Under the pieces are notes generated by a model, which saw nothing but the letters and a program-made list of their open reading frames with translations, had not been told where the DNA came from and searched no databases. Source: Flavobacterium piscinae (GTDB lineage Bacteria > Bacteroidota > Bacteroidia > Flavobacteriales > Flavobacteriaceae). Taken from it: a stretch of 64,000 nt of DNA. Positions 53,641 through 62,377 of this stretch are shown in pieces. The stretch is from contig NZ_SBKQ01000003.1 in NCBI RefSeq assembly GCF_004122145.1, forward strand, positions 62,001 through 126,000, read 5' to 3'. The translations under genes were made by a program, and so were the position numbers. The number at the start of each line of letters is the position of its first letter. Position 1 is the stretch's first letter.

Positions 53641-54153
53641 ATGAGAATCACTCAAACAATCGCAGCCATCGCTTTCACAACATTGATGATGGTAAGTTGC
53701 AAAAAAGAAGCAACTGAAAACACAGAAAATGCAACCGCAACAACAGAGCAAGCACAACCGGCTCAGTTGGCCACTGCCTCGTTCACCGTTGAAGGCATGC
53801 ACTGCGAAGTGGGTTGTGCCGGTCATTTAGAAAAAAAATTAGCCAAATTGGAAGGTGTTCAAAAAGCAGAAATTGATTTTGAAGCCAAAAAAGCAACCAT
53901 TGAATATGATGCGAACATTCTTACTCCGGAAATATTGGTTCAAACCGTAGAAAATGCTGCCGACGGAAAGACCTATAAAGTATCTGATGTAGTGAACACT
54001 GCCGACAAAGCGATGCTTTTGAACAAAGACAAAAAGAAAAAGAAAGCTAAAAAAGAAGAAGCAGCTAAAGAAAACACTGTGGAAGAAAAAAAATCATGTT
54101 CATCCGGTGAGAAAAAAGCCTGTTGTGCAAATAAAAAAGCAGAAACGCTTTAA
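53641..54153 (+). CDS. lipoprotein with heavy-metal-associated domain and Cys-rich tail
   Basis: 170 residues. Signal peptide with lipobox M-V-S-C (Cys20 lipidated), a Thr/Ala/Glu linker, then an HMA domain at about 45-115 with G-M-H-C-E-V-G-C: the two cysteines are spaced C-x3-C instead of C-x2-C. A long Lys/Glu-rich helix follows, and the end has C-S-S-G-E-K-K-A-C-C. Presumably binds copper or another soft metal in the periplasm. A TATTTTTG box (53584-53591) precedes it, and a terminator follows. Confidence 0.82.
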   Translation: MRITQTIAAIAFTTLMMVSCKKEATENTENATATTEQAQPAQLATASFTVEGMHCEVGCAGHLEKKLAKLEGVQKAEIDFEAKKATIEYDANILTPEILVQTVENAADGKTYKVSDVVNTADKAMLLNKDKKKKKAKKEEAAKENTVEEKKSCSSGEKKACCANKKAETL

Positions 54154-54177
54154 GCAACTTGGTTTAAGAGAAAAAAG

Positions 54178-54212
54178 AAACCTTTGTCAGTGAGAATTGA
54201 TGAAGGTTTTTT
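54178..54212 (+). terminator. terminator after the HMA lipoprotein gene
   Basis: AAACCTTTGTCA pairs with TGATGAAGGTTT (G-U pairs inside), followed by a T-run. Confidence 0.8.
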
Positions 54213-54308
54213 GCATTTATAGATTATCTAACACTTTTTTTAAAATACGCTATTTTTAATTATTTTAGTAAAAACTTATTACTCCTATTAATATATAATC
54301 CAAAAAAC

Positions 54309-55061
54309 ATGACCACTCACTATACTGTAGGCAACTTAATTTACGACGCCCATATTTATGATGGGATGAACAGCAACCTCCTCGATTTGCCTTTTTATAC
54401 AAAGTGGTTACCCAAAAACAAAGAAGCCAAAATTTTGGAGTTGTGTTGTGGCACAGGCCGACTTACGATTCCAATTGCCAAAGAAGGTTATGCCATTACC
54501 GGAGTAGATTTTACGCCTTCCATGCTCGCACATGCCAAAACAAAAGCATTGGAAGCCGGGTTGACAATTCCTTTCATCGAGGCCGATATTCGAACACTGG
54601 ATTTAAAGGAGCAATTCGATTTGATTTTTATTCCGTTTAATTCCATTCATCATTTGTATCAAAACGACGATTTATTTCAAGCATTGCAAGGCGTTAAAAA
54701 ACATTTAAAAGAAGGTGGATTGTTGTTATTGGATTGCTTTAACCCAAACATTCGCTACATCGTTGAAGCCGAAAAAGAACCACAACAAATTGCTTCCTAC
54801 ACAACCACAGATGGAAGAGCAGTTGTCATCAAGCAAACCATGCGGTATGAAAGCAAAACGCAGATTAACCGTATCGAATGGCATTATTTTATCAATGGTG
54901 CATTTGACTCTGTTCAGAATTTAGATTTTAGGTTGTTATTTCCTCAAGAATTAGATGCCTATTTGGAACGATGTGGTTTTTCTATTATTCATAAGTTTGG
55001 CGACTTTGAAGAAGGACCGTTTACTGATGATTCTGTTAAACAGATATTTGTTTGTCGATAA
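54309..55061 (+). CDS. class I SAM-dependent methyltransferase
   Basis: 250 residues. L-E-L-C-C-G-T-G-R-L-T (motif I, about 42-52), I-T-G-V-D-F-T-P-S-M-L and E-A-D-I-R-T-L-D-L define a Methyltransf_25-type fold; the N-terminal Y-D-A-H-I-Y-D is typical of small-molecule methyltransferases of unknown substrate. Converges on the M90 gene with a 21-bp gap. Confidence 0.88.
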   Translation: MTTHYTVGNLIYDAHIYDGMNSNLLDLPFYTKWLPKNKEAKILELCCGTGRLTIPIAKEGYAITGVDFTPSMLAHAKTKALEAGLTIPFIEADIRTLDLKEQFDLIFIPFNSIHHLYQNDDLFQALQGVKKHLKEGGLLLLDCFNPNIRYIVEAEKEPQQIASYTTTDGRAVVIKQTMRYESKTQINRIEWHYFINGAFDSVQNLDFRLLFPQELDAYLERCGFSIIHKFGDFEEGPFTDDSVKQIFVCR

Positions 55062-55082
55062 GTTAGTGCTGATTTAAAATAT

Positions 55083-55847
55083 TCATTTTCCCTGAAAACA
55101 AACCTTCAACATTTGATATAAATCCGGGTGTTTCTTTTTCATTTGCTCCGGTTTTTCAAAAAAGTATTCGGCGGCTACGGCTAAAAATTCGGCTTGGTTG
55201 GTGCCTCCGTAATGTCTAATGTCGGATTGATTGTTATTGATTTCCTCCATTTTTTCATGAATAATTTTAAGCCACGGAATAACGTAGGGTTTTTGCAGCA
55301 ACACTTCGGGAACGCCATCGGTACTGCCATCGAGTTTATCAATCAAATGCACAAATTCGTGAATCCCTGTATTGTTTTTTGATGAATGCGGCGAGAAACC
55401 ATCGTGCAATGCTTTTCTGGAGAGAATCATCTGATTTTCAAAACGTCCGGTGCCAACCAAACCGCCAATTTTACGGTCTTTATCGTTCTGAGCAAAACCC
55501 AAGTCTTCATTAAAATGATCAGGATAAACCAACACTGTACTTAAATTGCGGTAATGCCATTCGGGAAAATTAAAAACCGGAATCACGGCACTGGAAGCAA
55601 TATATACTTTATCTAAATCATTCAACTCAAAACCAACGCTTTCCAAATGAACTTCGCTTAAAAAAACCATGATTCGATTTTGAAAACGTTTTTGTTCTTC
55701 CAATGACAAGTCGTCGTAAAATGCCACATGTTTTAAAAGCAAATTGTGCCACTTGGGTGGAAATTGTTCTACTTTCTTTTTTTGGTTGGTATTGATAGCA
55801 AAAATGGCAAAACCGATTAATAGTGAAAACAATAGGGCGGTTGTCAT
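55083..55847 (-). CDS. M90 (MtfA-like) zinc peptidase
   Basis: 254 residues, one N-terminal membrane helix. Zinc motif H-E-F-V-H near residue 165 with downstream Asn/Glu-rich N-Q-A-E-F-L-A-V-A-A-E-Y-F-F supplying the third ligand, and W-H-N-L-L and P-A-W/F-P-E-W-H motifs of the MtfA family. MtfA cleaves peptides and binds the Mlc regulator in E. coli; the role here is not known. Confidence 0.88.
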   Translation of the reverse strand: MTTALLFSLLIGFAIFAINTNQKKKVEQFPPKWHNLLLKHVAFYDDLSLEEQKRFQNRIMVFLSEVHLESVGFELNDLDKVYIASSAVIPVFNFPEWHYRNLSTVLVYPDHFNEDLGFAQNDKDRKIGGLVGTGRFENQMILSRKALHDGFSPHSSKNNTGIHEFVHLIDKLDGSTDGVPEVLLQKPYVIPWLKIIHEKMEEINNNQSDIRHYGGTNQAEFLAVAAEYFFEKPEQMKKKHPDLYQMLKVCFQGK

Positions 55848-55960
55848 AAAATGGTCTTATTTAAGGAAAATAACCTACTTAAAAAACAAGAATAAAATTA
55901 TTGTAAGATTCTTAATTGGCCGTTTTACTGAAACTGGGAGGAGATCTGAAAATTACTTCA
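55848..55960. other. non-coding part of the 398-bp M90-DUF6705 gap
   Basis: AT-rich sequence with no gene or hairpin that I can support; the rest of the gap is occupied by the two gene remnants at 55961-56050 and 56058-56180, and 56181-56245 shows no match to other parts of the window. Confidence 0.5.
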
Positions 55961-56050
55961 TTATTTCTTCCACCGCATCGTCTCCATCAACGTTTGCATA
56001 TCATCTTTAATATAACTCGCTGCAGGCATAATCGAGTCAAAATTGGGTTT
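55961..56050 (-). pseudogene. duplicated 3' end of gldD (30 codons including stop)
   Basis: Aligns without gaps to 58519-58608, the end of gldD, over 90 bp with four mismatches. All four are third-position synonymous changes (Pro, Tyr, Lys, Lys codons), and the stop is in place. Upstream it breaks off abruptly. No start, so a remnant rather than a gene. Confidence 0.9.
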
Positions 56051-56057
56051 GGAAAAA

Positions 56058-56180
56058 TTACTTAACTAAAACTTCATAACCGCCTCTGCTGTTCACCCTG
56101 AACTCCCAACCGTATTCTGTTGTGCCATTATATTCCTCTGAAAGTTCAAAAAATTTTGGTTTGATAACTGAATTAACTGA
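56058..56180 (-). pseudogene. remnant of a paralogue/allele of the JAMM-like lipoprotein gene
   Basis: 56081-56180 aligns with 57420-57519 inside the lipoprotein gene (100 bp, six mismatches, five synonymous and one Asp/Glu). The preserved frame reads S-V-N-S-V-I-K-P-K-F-F-E-L ... F-R-V-N-S-R-G and then departs to G-Y-E-V-L-V-K and a stop at 56058-56060. So the same upstream region is joined to a different, very short C-terminus. Start and most of the gene are missing. Confidence 0.85.
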
Positions 56181-56245
56181 CAAATAGTTGATTAAAACCC
56201 TAAAAAATGAAAAATTATTGTTATGGAGTTTCTTAAAACCAATCT

Positions 56246-56884
56246 CTATTGCTGTTTTGTTAAAACCATATTTAAAGGAATCTGATAATCAGAAGTATCA
56301 CGCAATGAACCATCCTGACAATTTAAAATAGAATAGGTAATTCTATTCACTTGCCATTGAAGTTTAGCGGGTTGACCTTGTATTGGAGGGATATAAATTA
56401 AATCTAAGGAGGCTTTTTTATTTCTACGACAGCTCAGCGTGGGTTCATCATACATTAGAGTTATAGCATTTAAATTATTTTTGCTTAAACTACTACCCCG
56501 AATACCATTTGCATTGTAACTATTCAAAACTTCATCAAAAACTAATCCAAAAGGAGGGTATGTGTTATAAATTGTTATACCGTTTCTTTTATATTCAAAA
56601 TGAGCAACAAGTTCATCAAGATAAATGGTTTGTTTAATTTCTTCACCAAAATTCTTTTTTTCTTTTTTATAAAAAGAAACCCTAAAATAATGCTGAGTTC
56701 CTTCAACTGTTTCATTATAAACCCATGTACCAATAAATTTTGACAATCTAAAATTTATATCCTTGTAGTAAATGTCGTTTTCTTTAGAGTGAAAAAGATT
56801 TTCTAGTGGATATATTGTTTGAGCCTCTCCTGTAAAAGAATAAATGGATGCTATAATTATAAAATATTTTAATTTATTTTTCAT
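56246..56884 (-). CDS. DUF6705-like secreted protein
   Basis: 212 residues from M-K-N-K-L at 56884; an in-frame Met at 56917 would overlap the upstream gene. Signal peptide ending in G-E-A-Q. Mature part begins Y-P-L-E-N and has Y-Y-K-D-I-N-F-R-L-S-K-F-I-G-T-W-V-Y, then a C-terminal P-L-N-M-V-L-T-K, which I recognise as the flavobacterial DUF6705 pattern. Eleven bases after the lipoprotein gene, so co-transcribed; could be a partner or protective protein, which is inference from position only. Confidence 0.68.
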   Translation of the reverse strand: MKNKLKYFIIIASIYSFTGEAQTIYPLENLFHSKENDIYYKDINFRLSKFIGTWVYNETVEGTQHYFRVSFYKKEKKNFGEEIKQTIYLDELVAHFEYKRNGITIYNTYPPFGLVFDEVLNSYNANGIRGSSLSKNNLNAITLMYDEPTLSCRRNKKASLDLIYIPPIQGQPAKLQWQVNRITYSILNCQDGSLRDTSDYQIPLNMVLTKQQ

Positions 56885-56895
56885 AATGTTTAAAT

Positions 56896-58377
56896 TTAAT
56901 AGGTCACTTTTTCCCATGCGGAGATGGTATTATTAGTTAAATTCAAAGTTGCTTTATAAAGTACTAAACCGGTTTCATAAAAATCATCACTTAAGAAAAA
57001 AGATAAATATTTATTTAAAAGATTTTCTCTACTTGTAAGATTATTAGGAATTGCATCTCTGAAAGCTCTTTTTACAACATATTCTTCATATTGCATTTCA
57101 AACTTTTCTAACTTCACCGGATCAGAAATAATATCATCAAAAAAAGTTTGTGCTTTTTGTGGATCATCTACCCTTAGGGCATAAACCGTCGTGCCGGCTG
57201 TTACTAAAATAGAGGTTACTTTATCACTGTCTGTTGGGTTTAGTTGGTTTCGTTCTACAAACAGACTAAACATCCCTATTAAATCATCTTCGCTAAAAAC
57301 AGGGTCTAACCCATTGTAATGCAAATGCATCCTGATCAATGTGTTTGCCTGAACCGGAGGAAACTGTACAGCTCCACCTGTAGAGGTGTAAACAACTTGT
57401 GCTTCAACCGGCACAAATTCGCCTCTGCTGTTCACCCTAAACTCCCAACCGTATTCTGTTGTACCATTATATTCATCTGAAAGTTCAAAAAATTTTGGCT
57501 TGATAACCGAATTAACCGATATGATATTCAAATCTGTAATATGTGAATCGTCTTGGGGTAGATTAACAATAGGAGTACTTGGCGTGACAAAATAGTCATT
57601 CGGGTCATTGGGTAAATTAATTGTTCCATTAGTAAATGTTGCTCCTGTAGATTGCCCTCCATTGCTGTTCCAATCGTTAAAAATATATCCCCAGTCATAA
57701 CCTGCTCCTGGAATCCCACCTTCGCCGGGAGAATAGTTTCCGTTTGGACTGTTAGCTCCTCCATTGCATGTGCCTTCTACAACGAGGTAGAAGATAAGAA
57801 GAATCCCATCTACTTCCTCTGCTCCAAGAAAAATACCACACCTGCCGTCGCCAATTGCATATGTTTGAACTACTCCCACTTCATTTCTCTCAAATATCCC
57901 CTGATTGTAATTAGACAACGGTACAATAGTTAATTTATTTTTTAAATCTTCAATTTGTCCACCATTTTCGAGTTGGGCTATCTCCTCCTGAGTAAGGTCA
58001 TATTGATATAATTGGGCAATATAACCACCATTAAAATCACTTATAAGCACCAAATTTTCTAATAATCCATTGGAAACAGTACGTGTAATTTTAAAGGTGA
58101 TGGAGTGTGAAGATCCTACGTTTGAAATATAGATGGTTGAAGTATTAACGGTAAAATCATTAATGCTATCATAAACCATTCTGCCATGGAGATGTTGATA
58201 GTTCTGAATTTGTTGTAACTTTTGATAAGCATTAGGAATTTTTTTTACTTCCTCTAAAGTTATCAACCTAGAAGATATTTTAGTATCAGAATTTTTCGCA
58301 TCTATTGACTCATCCTGACAATTTGATAAAAGCACGGTTAAAAAGAATACAAAAATATAAAAAACAAATTTTTTCAT
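56896..58377 (-). CDS. lipoprotein with JAMM-like C-terminal domain
   Basis: 493 residues from M-K-K-F-V-F at 58377. Lipobox L-L-S-N-C. Residues 20-~200 are a domain I do not recognise; ~205-270 is a Gly/Asn/Pro-rich linker; ~295-319 the segment duplicated in the remnant at 56081-56180. The C-terminal domain (320-430) has H-L-H (His351, His353), then F-S-E-D-D (Ser362, Asp365), close to the JAMM/JAB pattern H-x-H-x7-S-x2-D but one residue longer, and a Glu (Glu325) where a JAMM Glu could lie. I recall similar modules at the ends of many flavobacterial surface proteins. Protease activity is untested. Confidence 0.72.
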   Translation of the reverse strand: MKKFVFYIFVFFLTVLLSNCQDESIDAKNSDTKISSRLITLEEVKKIPNAYQKLQQIQNYQHLHGRMVYDSINDFTVNTSTIYISNVGSSHSITFKITRTVSNGLLENLVLISDFNGGYIAQLYQYDLTQEEIAQLENGGQIEDLKNKLTIVPLSNYNQGIFERNEVGVVQTYAIGDGRCGIFLGAEEVDGILLIFYLVVEGTCNGGANSPNGNYSPGEGGIPGAGYDWGYIFNDWNSNGGQSTGATFTNGTINLPNDPNDYFVTPSTPIVNLPQDDSHITDLNIISVNSVIKPKFFELSDEYNGTTEYGWEFRVNSRGEFVPVEAQVVYTSTGGAVQFPPVQANTLIRMHLHYNGLDPVFSEDDLIGMFSLFVERNQLNPTDSDKVTSILVTAGTTVYALRVDDPQKAQTFFDDIISDPVKLEKFEMQYEEYVVKRAFRDAIPNNLTSRENLLNKYLSFFLSDDFYETGLVLYKATLNLTNNTISAWEKVTY

Positions 58378-58518
58378 AAAGAGGTAATTAAATACGTTTT
58401 TTCTTATAGTCATAACAGTTAATTGATAGTATTATTATCTATAACTAGAAATTTAACAATTGATAGATACTTTAATATATACAATTTATTAATTAGTTAA
58501 AAACAAGAAAATAAATAA

Positions 58519-59082
58519 TTACTTCTTCCACCGCATCGTCTCCATCAACGTTTGCATATCATCCTTAATGTAACTCGCTGCCGGCATAATCGAGTCAAAA
58601 TTGGGTTTTGCATAAAAATAAACCGAACCGGTTACAAAATGTTGAATGCTGTCGGTTAAATAAAATTGCGTATTGGTAGCCGCATTTCCACCCACTTGAT
58701 AAAACATACCGTACACTTTGTCTTTGGTGTTGATAAAAGGCGTTTCAACAATATCATCGGCTTTAATGACGTGTTCGTAGGTAAGTTTTTGAGCATCTTT
58801 CAACAATTCATCAATGTTGTTATCCACTTTTCGATAGGTTAAATAAACCGTAGCTTTCATTTTAGGATATTGAATTGTGACATCGCAATTGTCTTTCACG
58901 TTTACTTTAGTTTCCGTATTATGATCAAAATTAAAATCACACGGACTATCAAATTGCATATAATTAGCCATTTCATAATCCAATCGCAATTGTGCAGAAG
59001 GTTTAGGTAAAACATCTTCTTTACATCCTATCAATAAACAAAAGACCAACAGGAATCCAAAATATACAATCGATTTATGCAT
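58519..59082 (-). CDS. gldD: gliding motility lipoprotein GldD
   Basis: 187 residues with lipobox L-L-I-G-C. Essential for gliding in Flavobacterium johnsoniae, where it lies beside gldE as here. Motifs F-D-S-P-C-D-F, Y-P-K-M-K-A-T-V-Y-L-T-Y and the end M-E-T-M-R-W-K-K. Start overlaps the gldE stop by 8 bp. Its last 30 codons are duplicated at 55961-56050. Confidence 0.94.
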   Translation of the reverse strand: MHKSIVYFGFLLVFCLLIGCKEDVLPKPSAQLRLDYEMANYMQFDSPCDFNFDHNTETKVNVKDNCDVTIQYPKMKATVYLTYRKVDNNIDELLKDAQKLTYEHVIKADDIVETPFINTKDKVYGMFYQVGGNAATNTQFYLTDSIQHFVTGSVYFYAKPNFDSIMPAASYIKDDMQTLMETMRWKK

Positions 59083-60370
59083 CTAAGGTCACTTTAATTT
59101 GTTTTACACGTTTTTTGTCTACCGATTCAATAGTAAACAAACATTTATCAAAAAAGATCTTTTGTCCCTTTTTAGGAAAGGTTCCGATGATTTCTAAAAT
59201 AAATCCGGCTAAGGTTTCGGCTTCGCCTTTTTTATCTTCAAATAAATCTTCGTCAACATCCACAATTCTGTAAAAATCTTTCAGGTTTATTTTTCCTTCA
59301 AAAAGAAAATTTTTATCGTCAATTTGTGAATAGTTTATGTTCTCATCGTCAAATTCATCACTGATATCGCCCACAATCTCTTCGATAATATCTTCCAATG
59401 TGATTACACCGGATGTTCCACCGTATTCATCTACCACAATGGCCAAATGGTTTTTCATTCCTTGAAAATCTTTCAATAAATTGTCTAACTTTTTGTTTTC
59501 GGGCACAAAAAACGGTTCTCTCAGCAAGGTTATCCAATCAAATTCAGTTTTGTCAATGTGTGGCAGCAAATCTTTTACATACAAAACGCCTTCTACTTGA
59601 TCAATATTGTCTCGGTACACCGGAATTCTGGAATAACCTTTGTCTAAAATTTTAGTTAAAATTTCTTTAAATGTTTCTTCAATTTCCAAAGCAAACACAT
59701 CAATTCGCGGACTCATAACTTGGCTGGTATCCGTATTTCCAAAGGATACAATACCTTCCAGTATTTTTTGCTCCTCCTGCGAAGTGTCATCCGAAGAAGT
59801 AAGCTCCAACGCCTGAGAAAGTTGATTAACTGAAATATTGGTCTTTTGTTTGCCCAATTTGTTTTCAAAATAAATAGTTGCAGCCCGCATCGGCATATTG
59901 ATAGGTGACAAGACTACATTGAGAAAATGGATAGGTTGTGCCACCATTTTGGCAAATTTCACATTGTTTCGATTGGCATAGACTTTTGGTAAAATTTCGC
60001 CGAAAAGTAAAATTAAGAAGGTAACTACTCCGACTTCAATAGCAAATTTCAACCATTCGGGATAAATTGTTCCCAACAAATCATTTTTAATAAAGGAAAA
60101 GATGATTACGATACCAATATTAATAAAATTGTTGGCTATTAATAAAGTAGCCAACAATTTTTTTGGTCTTTTTAAAAGATTGGAAATTAAATTTCCCTTT
60201 GTTTCATTTTGTTCAATGGCATCATCAATATCTTTTTGAGAAAGCGAGAAAAGAGCCACCTCGGCACCTGAAGCAAGTGCAGAAAAAAACAACAAGATTA
60301 TAATTCCAAGTACTCCAAAGAGTAAGCTTGTATTAATTAGTTCCGGAAAACTCGCGGGGTCTGCGTCCAA
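59075..60370 (-). CDS. gldE: gliding motility-associated protein GldE (CorC/HlyC-like)
   Basis: 431 residues: DUF21-type membrane part (about 10-190, starting L-F-F-S-A-L-A-S-G-A-E-V-A-L-F-S-L), a CBS pair (about 205-330, S-R-I-P-V-Y-R and A-I-V-V-D-E-Y-G-G-T-S-G) and a CorC_HlyC domain at the end. In F. johnsoniae extra GldE suppresses some gldB alleles. Gene order mutY-ssb-gldE-gldD is the flavobacterial standard. Confidence 0.93.
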   Translation of the reverse strand: MDADPASFPELINTSLLFGVLGIIILLFFSALASGAEVALFSLSQKDIDDAIEQNETKGNLISNLLKRPKKLLATLLIANNFINIGIVIIFSFIKNDLLGTIYPEWLKFAIEVGVVTFLILLFGEILPKVYANRNNVKFAKMVAQPIHFLNVVLSPINMPMRAATIYFENKLGKQKTNISVNQLSQALELTSSDDTSQEEQKILEGIVSFGNTDTSQVMSPRIDVFALEIEETFKEILTKILDKGYSRIPVYRDNIDQVEGVLYVKDLLPHIDKTEFDWITLLREPFFVPENKKLDNLLKDFQGMKNHLAIVVDEYGGTSGVITLEDIIEEIVGDISDEFDDENINYSQIDDKNFLFEGKINLKDFYRIVDVDEDLFEDKKGEAETLAGFILEIIGTFPKKGQKIFFDKCLFTIESVDKKRVKQIKVTLDA

Positions 60371-60392
60371 ATGGTTAAAAATTGGTTATACA

Positions 60393-60830
60393 TTAATACG
60401 GCAGATCGTCATTGTCTGAATTTCTCACACCGTGGCTGTCAAAATTAGTGTTTTTATTTGAATCTTGATTTTGTTTGTTCAATTCCGTTTCTTTTTTAGT
60501 GGTTAAAAAAGTAAATTCAGTTACCTGTATTTCGGTGGTATATTTGGTCTGTCCGTCTTCTGCCTGCCATTGTCGCGATTTAATTCTTCCTTCTACGTAA
60601 ATCTTATCGCCTTTTGAAAGGTATTTTTCGCAAATTTCGGCCGCTTTGTTTCGCACCACCAAGTTATGCCATTCTGTTGAAGTTAGTTTTTCGTTGGTAG
60701 TTTTATTGATATAGACTTCATTGGTTGCCAACGGAAATCTACCTATACAATTGCCCCCTTCAAAATAGTGCATTTTTACATCATCGCCTAAGTGACCAAT
60801 TAACATCACTTTGTTTAAAGTTCCATTCAT
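60393..60830 (-). CDS. ssb: single-stranded DNA-binding protein
   Basis: 145 residues. OB fold with N-K-V-M-L-I-G-H-L-G-D-D, T-E-W-H-N-L-V-V and Y-V-E-G-R-I-K-S-R-Q-W; Asn/Gln-rich linker; acidic tip D-N-D-D-L-P-Y, where most SSBs have D-D-I-P-F, so the final Phe is Tyr. 53 bp downstream of mutY. Confidence 0.95.
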   Translation of the reverse strand: MNGTLNKVMLIGHLGDDVKMHYFEGGNCIGRFPLATNEVYINKTTNEKLTSTEWHNLVVRNKAAEICEKYLSKGDKIYVEGRIKSRQWQAEDGQTKYTTEIQVTEFTFLTTKKETELNKQNQDSNKNTNFDSHGVRNSDNDDLPY

Positions 60831-60883
60831 AATATTCTAGAGTTGTTTTTGGATAATATCAAAGTTACAAATTTAATAACAGT

Positions 60884-61921
60884 TTAGAAATTCTTTTCAA
60901 TAAAATTAAAAATCACGATTGGGAAAGGAAGCTTTTTTACAGCTTCTCTTGCTATTCCGTTTTTAAGCATCCCTTCTACTTTTAGTTCCCAAAACCTTAT
61001 TTTCAGTCGTTGATGAGATAAAATATGTAAAACACTTTTCTCATCATAAGGTTTTAATGAGATTAATTCGTTTGTAAGAAAAGTGGTGGTGGAAATTTTT
61101 TCTTTAACTTCTTTCTCGTTGAGTTCCTTATCTGATTCTATCAAAGGAAATTCATAAAGATTATGCCAAATTCCTTTAGCAGTCCGTTGTTGAATTATAG
61201 AATGTCCACGTTCATCCTCCAAAACCAAATAATTAAAAAACCGTTCAGTTACTTTCGTTTTTTTTAATTTTATCGGAAGCAAATCTACTTTTTTCTTTTG
61301 TAATGCGGCACAACTATCTTTAAATACACAAATTGAACAATTTGGATTTTTTGGAACACATTGCAAAGCACCAAATTCCATTAAAGCTTGATTAAATACA
61401 TCCGGTTGTTTGCTATCAATCAATTCATTGGCAAGAGCAGTAAATTCTTTTTTGGCTGTAGCCGATGAAATATCGGTTTCCACATCAAAATAACGTGCTA
61501 AGATTCTAAAAACATTGCCATCCACTACAGGAACAACTTCTTTTTGACTGAATGAAGCAATGGCTGCTGCCGTGTAGGATCCGATTCCTTTTAATTTTAG
61601 TAATTCTGTATAGGTTGTCGGAAAGGTTCCGTTGAGTTCAAAAGCAATAATTTGAGCTGTTTTATGCAAATTTCTACCTCTGGAATAATAACCCAATCCT
61701 TGCCAAAGTTTTAAAACTTGTTCTTCAGAAGCGTTGGCTAAATCAAAAACGGTTGGAAAAGTTTCGATAAACCGCTCATAATAGGGTAACCCTTGAGCCA
61801 CTCTGGTTTGTTGCAGAATAATTTCTGAGAGCCAGATCGGGTAGGGATTAGTAGTATTTCGCCATGGTAAATCGCGTTTATTTTCTAAATACCATTGAAT
61901 AAGCCGATTAGAAAAAGTCAT
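60884..61921 (-). CDS. mutY: A/G-specific adenine glycosylase
   Basis: 345 residues; removes adenine opposite 8-oxoguanine. W-L-S-E-I-I-L-Q-Q-T-R-V catalytic Glu region, helix-hairpin-helix L-K-G-I-G-S-Y-T-A-A-A-I with V-D-G-N-V-x-R, and the 4Fe-4S ligands C-x6-C-x2-C-x5-C (C-V-P-K-N-P-N-C-S-I-C...C). The C-terminal NUDIX-like domain for 8-oxoG recognition is present. Confidence 0.96.
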   Translation of the reverse strand: MTFSNRLIQWYLENKRDLPWRNTTNPYPIWLSEIILQQTRVAQGLPYYERFIETFPTVFDLANASEEQVLKLWQGLGYYSRGRNLHKTAQIIAFELNGTFPTTYTELLKLKGIGSYTAAAIASFSQKEVVPVVDGNVFRILARYFDVETDISSATAKKEFTALANELIDSKQPDVFNQALMEFGALQCVPKNPNCSICVFKDSCAALQKKKVDLLPIKLKKTKVTERFFNYLVLEDERGHSIIQQRTAKGIWHNLYEFPLIESDKELNEKEVKEKISTTTFLTNELISLKPYDEKSVLHILSHQRLKIRFWELKVEGMLKNGIAREAVKKLPFPIVIFNFIEKNF

Positions 61922-61980
61922 AAATTTGAATTGGTTAACAAAAGTATAAGTTTATGTAATTAAATTTTAATCAATTATGC

Positions 61981-62012
61981 TTGAATATTTGTTTTTTTAA
62001 TTTGTATATTTG
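61981..62012 (+). promoter_or_regulatory. promoter of the HU gene
   Basis: TTG at 61981-61983 and TATATTTG at 62005-62012, 21-bp spacer, 42 bp before the ATG. Confidence 0.65.
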
Positions 62013-62053
62013 CACTCTCAAAAATTTACACATAAAATTTAATACGCAAGAAA

Positions 62054-62347
62054 ATGACGAAAGCAGATATCGTAGCGAAGATTTCAGAAAAATTAGGACT
62101 TGAAAAAGGAGATGTTCAAGCAACAGTAGAGTCTTTTATGGAAGAAGTTAAAAACTCATTAGAAACCGGAGACAATGTTTACTTAAGAGGTTTTGGAAGT
62201 TTTATTATCAAAACTAGAGCTGAAAAAACAGGAAGAAACATTTCTAAAAACACAACAATTAAAATTCCTGCTCACAACATTCCGGCATTCAAGCCTGCAA
62301 AAGTATTTGTAGAAGGTGTGAAAACCAACACTGAAGTAGCAGTATAA
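62054..62347 (+). CDS. HU family DNA-binding protein
   Basis: 97 residues; nucleoid protein. M-T-K-A-D-I-V-A-K-I-S-E-K-L-G at the N-terminus, L-R-G-F-G-S-F and the arm N-P-x-like region I-K-I-P-A-H-N-I-P-A-F-K-P-A-K. Followed 30 bp later by a tiny basic protein gene and a terminator. Confidence 0.96.
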   Translation: MTKADIVAKISEKLGLEKGDVQATVESFMEEVKNSLETGDNVYLRGFGSFIIKTRAEKTGRNISKNTTIKIPAHNIPAFKPAKVFVEGVKTNTEVAV

Positions 62348-62377
62348 CTCATTTATTAATACCAAAAAGATCACACT

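Noticed and set aside
55744..56010. Plus-strand frame of 88 codons in the M90-DUF6705 gap
   Set aside because: Overlaps the 5' end of the M90 gene and the gldD remnant on the opposite strand; no recognisable protein.
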